Source: Streptomyces sp. TLI_105 | Lineage (GTDB): Bacteria; Actinomycetota; Actinomycetes; Streptomycetales; Streptomycetaceae | NCBI RefSeq assembly: GCF_900105415.1 | Contig: NZ_FNSM01000001.1 | Location: forward strand, 1,550,001-1,614,000 | Direction: 5' to 3' | DNA length: 64,000 bases | Shown: piece by piece, positions 8,251 to 17,075 of the stretch | Numbering within the stretch: position 1 is the stretch's first letter | Layout of the letters: each line of letters begins with the position of its first letter | The notes under the pieces: generated by a model | What the model saw: only the letters and a program-made list of their open reading frames with translations | Database searches by the model: none | Told to the model about the DNA's origin: nothing | Translations under genes and position numbers: made by a program

Positions 8251-8528
8251 GGCGAGAAGGCGCCACGGGGGCGCTTCGGGGGTGGGGGCGTGAGCGGCCG
8301 GTACAGATTCCGTGGAGATTCACCCCCGGAGGGCGTACCGTCTGGTCGGTAACCGCCCCGGGCCGTCCTCGCCTTGGCGACCTCACCTGCCCTGACCTGT
8401 GAGAACGCGGAATGTCCCGGCTTGGTGAAGCTCCTCCCGCAGGCCGGTCGGGTGGGGTACCGTCACCCGCGCCGTACGGAGCGCGACAACAGGCTTTTCC
8501 AGCCACCGAGCCGTCGAGGAGCAGGTCA

Positions 8529-10352
8529 GTGCGCGAGTTCACCGTGCCGCCCGTCGAGGCGGCGCCTCAGGTCGGCGGTCTGGCGGACGCCGTGTTCGAC
8601 CACGCCCTCGCCGACCCCCACCGGGTCGCCTTCGGCCGGAAGGGCCCGGACGGGGCGTGGCACGACGTGACCGCCGCGCGGTTCCGGGACGAGGTGACGG
8701 CCCTCGCGAAGGGGCTGATCGCGGAGGGCGTGCGGTTCGGCGACCGGGTCGCGATCATGGCCCGGACCCGGTACGAGTGGACGCTCTTCGACTTCGCGCT
8801 GTGGACGCTGGGCGCGCAGCCCGTGCCGGTCTACCCGACCTCCTCCGCCGAGCAGGTCTTCTGGATGCTGCACGACGCCGAGGTCACGGCCTGCGTGGTG
8901 GAGCACGAGGACCACGCGATGACGATCGGTTCGGTGATCGACCGGCTGCCCCGGCTCCAGCGGCTGTGGCAGCTGGACGCGGACGCGGTGGGCGAACTGA
9001 CGGCGGCGGGCGCGGACATCGACGAGGAGGTCGTGCACCGGCACCGGCGGGCGGTGACCCCGGAGACGATCGCGACCGTCATCTACACCTCGGGGACGAC
9101 CGGCCGTCCCAAGGGCTGTGTGATCACCCACGCGAACCTGATGTTCGAGACGGACATGGTGATGGGCCGCTGGGAGCCGGTCTTCCGCTCCAAGCCCGAC
9201 GAGCAGGCCTCGACGCTGCTGTTCCTGCCGCTCGCGCACGTCTTCGGGCGGATGGTGGAGGTCGCGGCGGTCCGCGGCGGGGTGAAGCTGGGGCACCAGC
9301 CGGTGATGGCGGCGGCCGAACTGCTCCCGGACCTGGTCGCGTTCCGGCCGAGCTTCGTCCTGGCCGTGCCGTACGTCTTCGAGAAGGTCTTCCGCGCGGC
9401 CCGCCGCAAGGCGGAGAGCGAGGGGAAGGCCGGGCCCTTCGACAAGGCCGTCGAGGTGGCCGTCGCGTACGCGGAGGCGCTGGAGCAGAAGGCCTTCGGG
9501 ACCGGGCCGGGGCCGTCGGCGGCGCTGCGCGTGCAGCACCAGTTCTTCGAGAAGACGGTGTACGTCAAGGTGCGCGCGGCCCTGGGCGGGCGGGTGCGGC
9601 ACGCGATGTCGGGCGGTTCGGCCATGGACCGCAGGCAGGGGCTGTTCTTCGCGGGCGCGGGCATCACGGTCTTCGAGGGGTACGGCCTCACCGAGTCCTC
9701 GGCCGCCGCCACGGCGAACCCGCCCGGACGGACCAAGTACGGCACCGTGGGCCAGCCGGTCCCCGGGACGACGGTCCACATCGCGGAGGACGGCGAGGTG
9801 TGGCTGCACGGCGGCCAGGTCTTCTCCGGCTATCTGAACGCTCCGGAGGCGACGGCCGCCGTCCTCAACGACGGCTGGCTGGCCACCGGGGACATCGGCG
9901 CCCTCGACGAGGACGGCTATCTGACGATCACCGGGCGGAAGAAGGAGATCCTGGTGACCTCGGGCGGCAAGAGCGTCTCCCCCACCGCGCTCGAGGAGCG
10001 GGTGCGGGCGCATCCGCTGATCGCCCAGTGCATCGTGGTCGGCAACGACCGGCCGTACATCGCCGCGCTCGTGACGGTCGACCAGGAGGCGGTGGACCAC
10101 TGGCTCGCGATGCAGGGGCGGGCGCCGCTCTCCCCGGCCGAGCTGGTGCGCGATCCGGCCCTGGAGACGGAGATCCGGCGCGGGGTGGTGGCGGCGAACA
10201 CACTGGTCTCGCAGGCGGAGTCGATCCGGACCTTCCGGATCCTGGCGCATCCGTTCAGCGAGGAGCACGGGCTGCTCACGCCCTCGCTGAAGCTGAAGCG
10301 GAGGGCGATCGAGCGGGCGTACGCGGCGGAGGTCGCGGCGCTGTACGGCTGA
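8529..10352 (+). CDS. Long-chain fatty acid--CoA ligase (AMP-forming)
   Basis: 607 residues, starting at GTG 8529 after AGGAG; the family begins V/MREFTVPP. The ATP-binding P-loop is YTSGTTGRPKG from residue 186, the adenylation motif is GYGLTESSAA, and ATGDIGALDEDGYLTITGRKKEILVTSGGK provides the hinge and catalytic lysine region. This is the FadD15-like branch (long-chain acyl-CoA synthetase), which forms acyl-AMP and then acyl-CoA for beta-oxidation or lipid synthesis. No other fad gene is adjacent. A tandem G/C-rich repeat follows the stop. Confidence 0.93.
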   Translation: MREFTVPPVEAAPQVGGLADAVFDHALADPHRVAFGRKGPDGAWHDVTAARFRDEVTALAKGLIAEGVRFGDRVAIMARTRYEWTLFDFALWTLGAQPVPVYPTSSAEQVFWMLHDAEVTACVVEHEDHAMTIGSVIDRLPRLQRLWQLDADAVGELTAAGADIDEEVVHRHRRAVTPETIATVIYTSGTTGRPKGCVITHANLMFETDMVMGRWEPVFRSKPDEQASTLLFLPLAHVFGRMVEVAAVRGGVKLGHQPVMAAAELLPDLVAFRPSFVLAVPYVFEKVFRAARRKAESEGKAGPFDKAVEVAVAYAEALEQKAFGTGPGPSAALRVQHQFFEKTVYVKVRAALGGRVRHAMSGGSAMDRRQGLFFAGAGITVFEGYGLTESSAAATANPPGRTKYGTVGQPVPGTTVHIAEDGEVWLHGGQVFSGYLNAPEATAAVLNDGWLATGDIGALDEDGYLTITGRKKEILVTSGGKSVSPTALEERVRAHPLIAQCIVVGNDRPYIAALVTVDQEAVDHWLAMQGRAPLSPAELVRDPALETEIRRGVVAANTLVSQAESIRTFRILAHPFSEEHGLLTPSLKLKRRAIERAYAAEVAALYG

Positions 10353-10382
10353 GGACGCCGACGACCGGCGCATGCCGGGACC

Positions 10383-10430
10383 GGTGCACGCCGGGGCCGG
10401 TGCACGCCGGGGCCGGCGCACCTCGGCGAC
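10383..10430. repeat. 16-bp tandem repeat downstream of acyl-CoA ligase
   Basis: GGTGCACGCCGGGGCC occurs at 10383 and again at 10399, with a degenerate third copy from 10415. It fills the gap between the ligase gene and the hydrolase remnant. Confidence 0.7.
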
Positions 10431-10460
10431 CGGCGCACGACCGGCCCGGCGACCGGCCGG

Positions 10461-10934
10461 TCAGAGCAGGTCGGCGAGCGGCTCCACCGTCTCCCACCGG
10501 CTGAGGTACTCGGTGGCGCCGTGCGGGTCGAAGTTCCGGTTCCTGACCCGCCGGGTGCGCTCCAGCACCGCGTCGTCCTCCGGGAGGAGCCTGCGCAGCC
10601 GCAGCGTGGCCACGATGAAGTCGTCTCCGTCGGCCACGTTCACCCAGCGCTTGAGGTGGGCCGGGGAACGCATCGGCAAGGGCCGCAGACGACCCTTGAG
10701 GATCGAGCGCAGCCCGAGCGGCGAACCGAAGGTCACGAGCAGCGGCAGCGGGCCGTCGAGCCGGTGCAGGGCCTCGTAGGCGACGACCGTGCCCAGCGAG
10801 TGGGCCAGGACCGCCTTGGTGTCGGGCGTCACCTGGGAGAGCACCGCCTCGATGGCGCCCTCGCGGACCCGCTCGTCCTCCAGGTACGCCGCCACCTGGC
10901 CGAGGACCAGCGGAAGGCGCTGGGCGCGACCCAT
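10461..10934 (-). pseudogene. C-terminal remnant of an alpha/beta hydrolase
   Basis: About 157 codons preserve the second half of an alpha/beta hydrolase: VLGQVAAYLEDE, then the nucleophile elbow AHSLGTVVAYEAL (Ser within H-S-L-G), LVTFGSPLGL and RWVNVADGDDFI near the acid loop. The first half, including the oxyanion strand, is missing; upstream the frame runs into sequence that in the opposite orientation is a TPR-protein end. An ATG exists at 10934 but is probably fortuitous. I judge it a truncated remnant. A recombination or deletion has joined two unrelated gene ends tail to tail. Confidence 0.65.
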
Positions 10935-11267
10935 CCCGTCGTCACGATCACCCGCTACAACCTCGTCACGCTCAAGGCCGAGCCGGGTGGTCCGGAGGCG
11001 GCGCTCGGGGAGCTCGACCGACTCCTTGAGGACCGTCTGGCCCGGTACGGGAACCCGGACCACCCCGAGGTGGTCACGACCCGGTTCGGGCGGGCCCGGA
11101 TCCTCGCGTGCCTCGGCCGGACGGAGGAGGCGGTCGCGCTCCTCCGCGAGGTCTGCGCCGACCGGGCGCGGGTCCTCGGGGAGGGGAACGCGGCCACGCG
11201 GGAGGCCCTGGCGGAGCTGGCACGGCTCACGGAGGGGCGAGCCGGCGCCGTCGCCCCGGCGAGCGGA
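10896..11267 (+). pseudogene. C-terminal remnant of a tetratricopeptide-repeat protein
   Basis: The plus frame reads LAEDQRKALGATHP, VTITRYNLVTLKAEPGG, LLEDRLARYGNPDHPEVVTTRFG and EEAVALLREVCADRARVLGEGN, the degenerate TPR pattern (x-R-x-LG-x-x-HP-x-x-x-x-x-R-x-NLA) of large actinobacterial NB-ARC/TPR proteins. Nothing upstream provides a start or the preceding repeats; that DNA is the hydrolase remnant on the other strand, and the two overlap by about 40 bases. The frame happens to stay open into the aldo/keto reductase, but that enzyme has its own start and ribosome-binding site. Confidence 0.6.
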
Positions 11268-11348
11268 CCGGTTCCCTCTGGAATGCGTACGGCCGCTCGT
11301 CCGTTGATCATGGGAGTACGAACACGACGACGTAAGGATCCATCCCAC

Positions 11349-12194
11349 GTGAGCAAGGACAGCAACGTTCCCTCGGTCACCCTGAACAACGGCGTGGAGA
11401 TGCCGCAGCTGGGCTTCGGCGTCTGGCAGGTGCCGGACGACGAGGCGACGGCCGCCGTGGCGACGGCCCTGGAGGCCGGGTACCGCTCCATCGACACCGC
11501 CGCGATCTACGACAACGAGCGGGGCACCGGCCGTGCCGTCGCCGAGTCGGGGATCGCCCGCGAGGAGCTGTTCGTCACCACGAAGCTGTGGAACAGCGAG
11601 CAGGGCTACGACTCGACGCTGCGCGCCTTCGACACGTCCCTCGACAGGCTCGGGCTCGACTACGTCGACCTCTACCTGATCCACTGGCCGGTGCCGGCGA
11701 AGGACGCCTACGTCGACACGTACCGGGCGTTCGAGAAGATCCATGCGGACGGGCGCGCGAAGGCGATCGGCGTCTCGAACTTCCTGCCGGAGCACCTGGA
11801 GCGGCTGATCGGCGAGACCGACGTCGTGCCCGCCGTCAACCAGATCGAGCTGCACCCGCAGCTCGCCCAGCGGGAGTCGCGCGACGCGCACGCGCGGCAC
11901 GGCATCGCGACCGAGGCGTGGTCGCCGCTCGGCTCCGGCAAGGGCCTCCTGGAGGTCCCGGCGATCGTGGCGATCGGCCGCAAGCACGGGCGGACGCCGG
12001 CCCAGGTGGTGCTGCGCTGGCACCTCCAGCTGGGGAACGTGGTGATCCCGAAGTCGGTCACCCCCTCGCGCATCCGCGAGAACATCGACGTCTTCGGCTT
12101 CGAGCTGGACGCCGAGGACCTGGCGGCGATCGCCGCCCTCGACGAGGACCGCCGACTCGGCCCGGACCCGGCCGGGTTCAACGTCGGTGCCTGA
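11349..12194 (+). CDS. Aldo/keto reductase
   Basis: 281 residues from GTG 11349, with AAGGA 11 bases upstream; LNNGVEMPQLGFGVW is the usual N-terminal strand. The catalytic tetrad is visible: Asp and Tyr in SIDTAAIYDNE, Lys in VTTKLWN and His in LIHWPVP. LVIPKSV-like NADPH binding appears as VVIPKSVTPSRIREN. It belongs to the AKR5-like group that reduces aldehydes such as methylglyoxal or 2,5-diketogluconate using NADPH. It stands alone; the reductase gene lies immediately after two gene remnants. Confidence 0.93.
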   Translation: MSKDSNVPSVTLNNGVEMPQLGFGVWQVPDDEATAAVATALEAGYRSIDTAAIYDNERGTGRAVAESGIAREELFVTTKLWNSEQGYDSTLRAFDTSLDRLGLDYVDLYLIHWPVPAKDAYVDTYRAFEKIHADGRAKAIGVSNFLPEHLERLIGETDVVPAVNQIELHPQLAQRESRDAHARHGIATEAWSPLGSGKGLLEVPAIVAIGRKHGRTPAQVVLRWHLQLGNVVIPKSVTPSRIRENIDVFGFELDAEDLAAIAALDEDRRLGPDPAGFNVGA

Positions 12195-12196
12195 AG

Positions 12197-12282
12197 GAGG
12201 CGGAGGGGGTGGCGGCGCGCCGCGTCGGCGGCGCGCCGTCTCACCAGCCGTGCACCGCGCCGCCCCGGCGGCGCTCCGCCTC
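12197..12282. terminator. Possible shared terminator between convergent genes
   Basis: A 9-bp inverted repeat (GAGGCGGAG at 12197-12205 and CTCCGCCTC at 12274-12282) encloses further GGCGCGCC self-complementary runs. It lies between two convergent genes. The loop is large, so this is a weak call. Confidence 0.35.
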
Positions 12283-13606
12283 AGTAGCCGTCCACGCCGA
12301 GCTCGGTGATCGAGGCGAAGAGGTGCTCCCACACCTCGGCACCGGGTGCGCCGTCTGACAGCGCCCCGGCGTCCACCTCCGCCATCGCCCGGAGGAAGTC
12401 CTTCACGCCGTCCTCCCCGGGATACGGATCCCAGCAGGCGCCCATGTGACGGCGGACGCCCTCCAGGAACCGGACGAAGGACTCCAGGTCGCGGACGAGC
12501 GGGAAGACGGCGTCGCCGCCGGGCCCGTGGCCGCCGTCCGGCCGGCGCAGGCCGACGGCGCCGGTCGCGGGGTGGACGGAGACCTCCCCCGGGTCGCCGT
12601 ACCCGAGGTCGAACTCCCCGACGCGCAGCAGTCCTTCGGGGCCCGGGGCCAGCAGCTCGTCCGCGAGGGCGAAGGACGTGACGCCGGCCGCCCAGTGGCG
12701 GGGCAGTCCGGTCTCGGCGAGCAGCGTCCGGGTCGGGGCGTGCGTGAGGGCGGCGGGGAGGTCGGCCGGCGGGACACGGACGACCCAGGAGGGACCGAAG
12801 ACCCCGTCGAGCCGGGCGGCGGTGAGCGGGCCGTCGGCGTTCCTCGTGCCGGGCCGGAACCACGGCCCGCCGTCCGCCGGCGTCGGGCGGGAGGAATCGG
12901 CCCCGCCCGTCGGCCAGTCGGCGAGGGCGGTGTCGTTCTGCTCCACGACGGCCACTCCGCGCGCGTCGTGGAAGACGTAGCGGCCGCCGTCCAGCGGGAT
13001 CGGCTCCTCCCAGGAGTCGGGGTGGCGCAGCGCCCAGGACTCGTCGTCACCGTCGAACAGCCAGGGCCCGTCCGGCTCGGTCTCCTCGTGCGGTTCGGCC
13101 GTGCCCTCGGCGGGTGCGGGCCGGGCGCCGCCGGTGGCCAGGTCGAACCAGGTGTCCTCGCACCACAGGGCCCAGACCTTCAGGAGCGGGGTGCCGTCGG
13201 CCTCGTACACCTCGGCGGAGCGGTCACCGCTGAGGTTCGGCGCGGCCTCGTGGGCGCCGACCGGCCGCCACCAGGCCCACACCGTCCGCCACGGCAGCCC
13301 TGGTTCGGCGGCCGCCACGCGCTCGGCGTACTCCCGGTGGCCGAGGACGGTCGCCGCGAAGTGCAGCCAGGAGGCGAACTCGGCGGACGTCACCGGGGCG
13401 CTCCCGAAGACCGCCTCGGCCTGGGTGAACACCTCGCGGCCGACGCCGCCGTGCTCCTCCGGCAGGGCGGCGAGACGGGCACGGAGCTCGGCGCGGTCGT
13501 GGCGCAGGACCCGGGCGGGGTCGTCGAGCAGGGTACGGAGATCGGGATCGGTCACCGGCACATCGTGCCAGCCGCACCACCGGGCGGCGGCCGGGGTCGT
13601 TGTCAT
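12281..13606 (-). CDS. Large hypothetical protein, possible SUKH-like C-terminal domain
   Basis: 441 residues starting MTTTPAAARWCG at 13606. I do not recognise the first 230 residues, which are tryptophan- and acid-rich and include WAWWRPVGAHEAAPNLSG. The last 170 residues look like an immunity or SUKH-4-type module: a long beta-rich part (LLRVGEFDLGYGDPGEVSV), then SFVRFLEGVRRHM and an acidic helix pair ending in WEHLFASITELGVDGY. SUKH proteins often protect against contact toxins, but no toxin gene is next to it and the assignment is only by pattern. No signal peptide or membrane helix. Confidence 0.6.
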   Translation of the reverse strand: MTTTPAAARWCGWHDVPVTDPDLRTLLDDPARVLRHDRAELRARLAALPEEHGGVGREVFTQAEAVFGSAPVTSAEFASWLHFAATVLGHREYAERVAAAEPGLPWRTVWAWWRPVGAHEAAPNLSGDRSAEVYEADGTPLLKVWALWCEDTWFDLATGGARPAPAEGTAEPHEETEPDGPWLFDGDDESWALRHPDSWEEPIPLDGGRYVFHDARGVAVVEQNDTALADWPTGGADSSRPTPADGGPWFRPGTRNADGPLTAARLDGVFGPSWVVRVPPADLPAALTHAPTRTLLAETGLPRHWAAGVTSFALADELLAPGPEGLLRVGEFDLGYGDPGEVSVHPATGAVGLRRPDGGHGPGGDAVFPLVRDLESFVRFLEGVRRHMGACWDPYPGEDGVKDFLRAMAEVDAGALSDGAPGAEVWEHLFASITELGVDGY

Positions 13607-13701
13607 ACCCGGGACGTAGGGTCGGAGACGGCCCCGAGGGGTGCGCGCGGTGGTGTCGGCCGTGCTGTCCAACCGCCTGGCGAGAAGAAGGAGTCGGTAC
13701 G

Positions 13702-14166
13702 GTGAGCGGTGCCCCGGCGCCCGTCGTGGAGGGCCTCTACCAGGTGCGGAACGTGGCCAGCGGGCTGCTCCTGGAGGTGTACCAGGGATCGAGCCGCAGC
13801 GGCGCGAAGGTGCAACAGCGCACCGGGGACGGAACTCCCGGGCAGCACTGGCACATCAGACCCGTACCGAACGGCAGCGGGCTCTATCACCTGGTCAACG
13901 CGGCCAGCGGCAAGCGGCTCGACGTCGCGAACGCGTCCACGGAGAACGGCGCCCCCGTCCAGCAGTGGAGGGCCAACAACTTCGGCGCGCAGGAGTGGGT
14001 CATCGAGCAGGACCTCCAGTCGCCGGGGACGGTGGCCCTGGTGAGCTTCGTCAGCGGCCTGTTCCTGGAGGTCGCCGACGAGTCGAAGGAGGACGGGGGG
14101 AACGTCCGGCAGTGGGAGGACACCGACTCGCCGTTCCAGTGGTGGCGGCTGGAGCCGGTGTCCTGA
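13702..14166 (+). CDS. Ricin-type beta-trefoil (RICIN) domain protein, no signal peptide
   Basis: 154 residues from GTG 13702 with AAGGAG 8 bases upstream. It is a single beta-trefoil: three repeats, each ending in a Q-x-W type motif (GQHWHI, VQQWRANN, RQWEDTDSPFQWW), and starting GLYQVRNVASGLLLEVYQG. Such domains bind galactose-type sugars. Unlike most Streptomyces ricin modules it is not attached to a secreted hydrolase and has no signal peptide, so it is predicted to be cytosolic. It is divergent from the SUKH-like gene across about 95 bases. Confidence 0.88.
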   Translation: MSGAPAPVVEGLYQVRNVASGLLLEVYQGSSRSGAKVQQRTGDGTPGQHWHIRPVPNGSGLYHLVNAASGKRLDVANASTENGAPVQQWRANNFGAQEWVIEQDLQSPGTVALVSFVSGLFLEVADESKEDGGNVRQWEDTDSPFQWWRLEPVS

Positions 14167-14184
14167 CCCGGGCCCGGTACGGGC

Positions 14185-15093
14185 TCAGCCCTTGCGGGCG
14201 GTGTGCACGGTGTGGGCGGTGAGGTGGAACAGGTCCGTGCGGTGGTGCAGGGACAGCGCGTCGGCCGGGTCGAGCAGCCGGTCGAGCGTCTCCTTGTCGT
14301 CGGCGTCGAGCCGGGCGGCCAGGCCGTCCCGGAGGCGCTCGTAGTGGGCGAGGACCAGCTCCCGGACGGCCGGGGAGACGGGCGCGGGGACGTCCACGAG
14401 GAACGTGCGGGTGCCGGCCGGGGTGAGGCCGGCGCCGGCGAGCAGCGCCCGCCAGTCGTCCGGCTCGTCCTTGGAGCCGGGGAGCTCGGCGCGCATCTCG
14501 CCGAACCACTCGGTGTGGGCGGCGTCGAGCCGGGCCTCGAGGCCGGGCCTGCCGATCCCGATGTTCTGGGGCAGGTGCCGCCGGGGCAGGCCGCCCTCGA
14601 CGAGGACGACGAGGCCACCGGGGTTCAGGATGCCGGCGAACCCGGCGAGCGCGGCGCTCTGGTCGCCCATGTGGTGCAGGGAGTTGCCCGCCCAGATGAG
14701 GTCGGCCTGCCCCAGGGCGGCGATCCCTTCGGGGAGTTCGGCGTGGCGGGTGGAGACCCGGGCGCCGAGACCGCGCGCCTCGGCGCGGGCCCGGGCCCGG
14801 GTGAGGAGTTCGGGGGCGCCGTCGACGGCGACCGCCTCGGCGGCCGGGAAGGCCTCGGCGAGCAGGCTGGTCACCACACCGGGGCCGCTGCCGACGTCGA
14901 GGATCCGGCGGACGCCCTGCACCGGCGCGAGGGTGCCCAGCCAGGCGGCGGCTTCCGCGTACGCGGGGCTCGCGATCTCGGCCTGCCGCTCCAGGAGCGA
15001 CGCCATCTCGCTCCAGTCGAGGTGGGTGCTGTCGTGGTGGCCGTGGCCGTGACCGTGCTGGTGGCCGGGGTGGGACGCGCGATGCTGGCTCAT
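14185..15093 (-). CDS. SAM-dependent methyltransferase with His-rich N-terminus
   Basis: 302 residues. Motif I is ILDVGSGPGVVTS, followed by AVAVDGAPEL for the acidic ribose-binding residue and GGLVVLVEGG after the core. The first 27 residues contain a dense histidine run (GHQHGHGHGHH), resembling metal-binding tails. The N-terminal helical region (SEMASLLERQAEIASPAYAEAAAWLG) is typical of Streptomyces homologues. Substrate unknown. It converges on the ricin gene, 18 bases away. Confidence 0.85.
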   Translation of the reverse strand: MSQHRASHPGHQHGHGHGHHDSTHLDWSEMASLLERQAEIASPAYAEAAAWLGTLAPVQGVRRILDVGSGPGVVTSLLAEAFPAAEAVAVDGAPELLTRARARAEARGLGARVSTRHAELPEGIAALGQADLIWAGNSLHHMGDQSAALAGFAGILNPGGLVVLVEGGLPRRHLPQNIGIGRPGLEARLDAAHTEWFGEMRAELPGSKDEPDDWRALLAGAGLTPAGTRTFLVDVPAPVSPAVRELVLAHYERLRDGLAARLDADDKETLDRLLDPADALSLHHRTDLFHLTAHTVHTARKG

Positions 15094-15164
15094 GGCTCCA
15101 GGGTGCGACGGGACGGCCGCGAGCGCGAGAAATGTTGCCGGTCCGGCAAGACGCGCCCGGTCGC

Positions 15165-16097
15165 TCAGTCACGGCTCCGGTGTTCCTGCGGGCTGATGCC
15201 CCGTACGCGCTTGAAGGCGGCGCTCAGGGCGAACGCGCCGCTGTAGCCGACCTGTCGGGCGACGGACTCGACGGTGGCGTCCGTCTCGCGGAGCAGGTCG
15301 GCGGCGAGCGCGAGCCGCCAGCCGGTGAGGTAAGCCATCGGGGGCTCCCCGACGAGTTCGGTGAACCGGCGGGCGAGCGCGGCCCGGGACGCGCCCGACT
15401 TCGCGGCGAGCGAGGCGACGGTCCACGGGTGGGCGGGGTCGTTCTGGAGCAGCCGGAGCGCCCGGCCGACCACCGGGTCGGCCATCGCGCGGTACCAGGC
15501 GGGGGCCTCGGCTCCCGGCCGGGAGAACCAGGCGCGGACGGCGGCGATGAGCAGCAGGTCGAGGAGCCGGTCGAGGACGACGCTCTGGCCGGGTTCGTCG
15601 CGGGAGATCTCCTCGTCGAGGAAGGGCATCAGGGGGCAGTTCCACACGTCGGCGGGCAGGTGCGCCAGGCCGGGCAGGGCGTCGAGGAGCCGGCGGCCGA
15701 CCTCGCCGTCCATCAGGTAGGTGCCGACGAGGACGGTGGTGCCGCCGTCCGGGGCGTTGCCCCAGGTGCGGACGCCGAGGCGCATGGACTGGGCGAGCGG
15801 CTCGCCGGAGAGGGTGGTGCAGCCGCCGTCGGGGCCGATCCTGGCGCGGGGCGGGGCGTCGGGGGTGTGGGCGACGGTGTACGGCTCGGGGCCGCGGGCG
15901 ATGGCGATGTCCCCCGGGCGCAGCAGGACGGCGTCGCCGGTGTCGGGGACGATCCAGGCCTCGCCCTCGGTGACGCACATGAGGCAGACCGGGGCTTCGT
16001 CCTCGATGCGCACGGACCACGGCGGCTCCATGATCATGCGCAGCAGGAAGGCGCCCTTGGCGCGTGGCCCGTCGAGGAGTCCGGCGAGTGCGTCCAT
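15165..16097 (-). CDS. AraC family transcriptional regulator (cupin sensor)
   Basis: 310 residues from ATG 16097. The N-terminal half is a cupin-type ligand domain (LLRMIMEPPWSVRIEDEAPVCLMCVTEG, with LLRPGDIAIARG), and the C-terminal 100 residues carry two HTH motifs: WTVASLAAKSGASRAALARRF and VARQVGYSGAFALSAAFKRVRGISPQEHR. It is divergent from the NmrA-like gene with about 100 bases between starts, so it most likely controls that gene. An upstream TTG at 16106 is possible but lacks support. Confidence 0.9.
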   Translation of the reverse strand: MDALAGLLDGPRAKGAFLLRMIMEPPWSVRIEDEAPVCLMCVTEGEAWIVPDTGDAVLLRPGDIAIARGPEPYTVAHTPDAPPRARIGPDGGCTTLSGEPLAQSMRLGVRTWGNAPDGGTTVLVGTYLMDGEVGRRLLDALPGLAHLPADVWNCPLMPFLDEEISRDEPGQSVVLDRLLDLLLIAAVRAWFSRPGAEAPAWYRAMADPVVGRALRLLQNDPAHPWTVASLAAKSGASRAALARRFTELVGEPPMAYLTGWRLALAADLLRETDATVESVARQVGYSGAFALSAAFKRVRGISPQEHRSRD

Positions 16098-16201
16098 GGT
16101 GCGCAAGCGTAGGCCGTCGACGGGGCGGGGCGAGACGGAGACGTAGGCGGATGAGACTGCGGAGCATGGGCGGGCGGGGCTCCGGGCGGGAGTCTTGAGC
16201 C

Positions 16202-17056
16202 ATGACGACGCACACGGACAACAACCGGAACACGCCGACCACGACGATCCTGGTGACGAGCGCCACCGGCAAGACCGGGCGGCGCGTGGCCGAGCGGCTG
16301 ACCGCCCGCGGCGCGACGGTCCGCGCCGGGTCCCGGAGCGGGGCGACGGTCTTCGACTGGGAGGCCCCGGAGACCTGGGCCCCGGCGCTGCGGGGCGCGG
16401 ACGCCGCGTACGTGGCCTACTACCCGGACCTGGCCGCCCCCGGGGCGGTCGAGGCGATGGACGCCTTCGGCCGGCTGGCCGTGGAGAACGGCGTACGGCG
16501 CCTCACCCTCCTCTCCGGGCGCGGGGAGCCGGCGGCGGTCCTGGCTGAGGAGGCCCTGCGGGCGGCCGCCTCCGGGGCCGAACTCACCGTCGTACGGGCC
16601 TCGTTCTTCGCGCAGAACTTCTCCGAGGGGCTGCTCGCGGAGGGGGTCGCCGAGGGCGCGGTCGTCTTTCCCGCCGGTGACACGGCCGAGCCGTTCATCG
16701 ACGCGGACGACCTGGCGGACGTCGTCGTGGAGACGCTGACGGCGGACGGCCACGCGGGACGGGTGCACGAGGTGACGGGCCCCCGGCCGGTCGACTTCGC
16801 CGAGGTGGCGGCGGAGATCTCCCGCGCCTCGGGCCGGCCGGTGGCCTACCGGCCGGTGCCCGAGGGCGAGTACGCCGGACTGCTCGCCGGGTTCGGGCTC
16901 CCGGCCCCCGAGGCGGCGTGGCTCGCGGCGCTGTTCGCGACGCTCCTCGACGGCCACAACGCCTCGTCGACGGACGGAGTGAAGCGGATCCTGGGCCGCG
17001 AGCCGCGCTCCTTCGCCGACTTCGCGACGGGGGTCTGGGGCGGACCGAGGAGCTGA
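16202..17056 (+). CDS. NmrA-like NAD(P)-binding oxidoreductase
   Basis: 284 residues. A Rossmann nucleotide-binding loop is at the N-terminus (ILVTSATGKTGRRVAERL), followed by ARGATVRAGSRSG for NADP phosphate binding. The body fits the atypical SDR/NmrA group, close to proteins annotated as ergot alkaloid biosynthesis-like or quinone oxidoreductase-like. Divergent pairing with an AraC regulator suggests an inducible redox or stress function. Function is inferred only from the fold. Confidence 0.85.
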   Translation: MTTHTDNNRNTPTTTILVTSATGKTGRRVAERLTARGATVRAGSRSGATVFDWEAPETWAPALRGADAAYVAYYPDLAAPGAVEAMDAFGRLAVENGVRRLTLLSGRGEPAAVLAEEALRAAASGAELTVVRASFFAQNFSEGLLAEGVAEGAVVFPAGDTAEPFIDADDLADVVVETLTADGHAGRVHEVTGPRPVDFAEVAAEISRASGRPVAYRPVPEGEYAGLLAGFGLPAPEAAWLAALFATLLDGHNASSTDGVKRILGREPRSFADFATGVWGGPRS

Positions 17057-17075
17057 GGCCGCGTGGCGGTCGGCC

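Noticed and set aside
10521..12194. Open frame fusing TPR repeats with the aldo/keto reductase
   Set aside because: The reductase has its own GTG with a ribosome-binding site and is of normal family length; the linking sequence has no conserved content.
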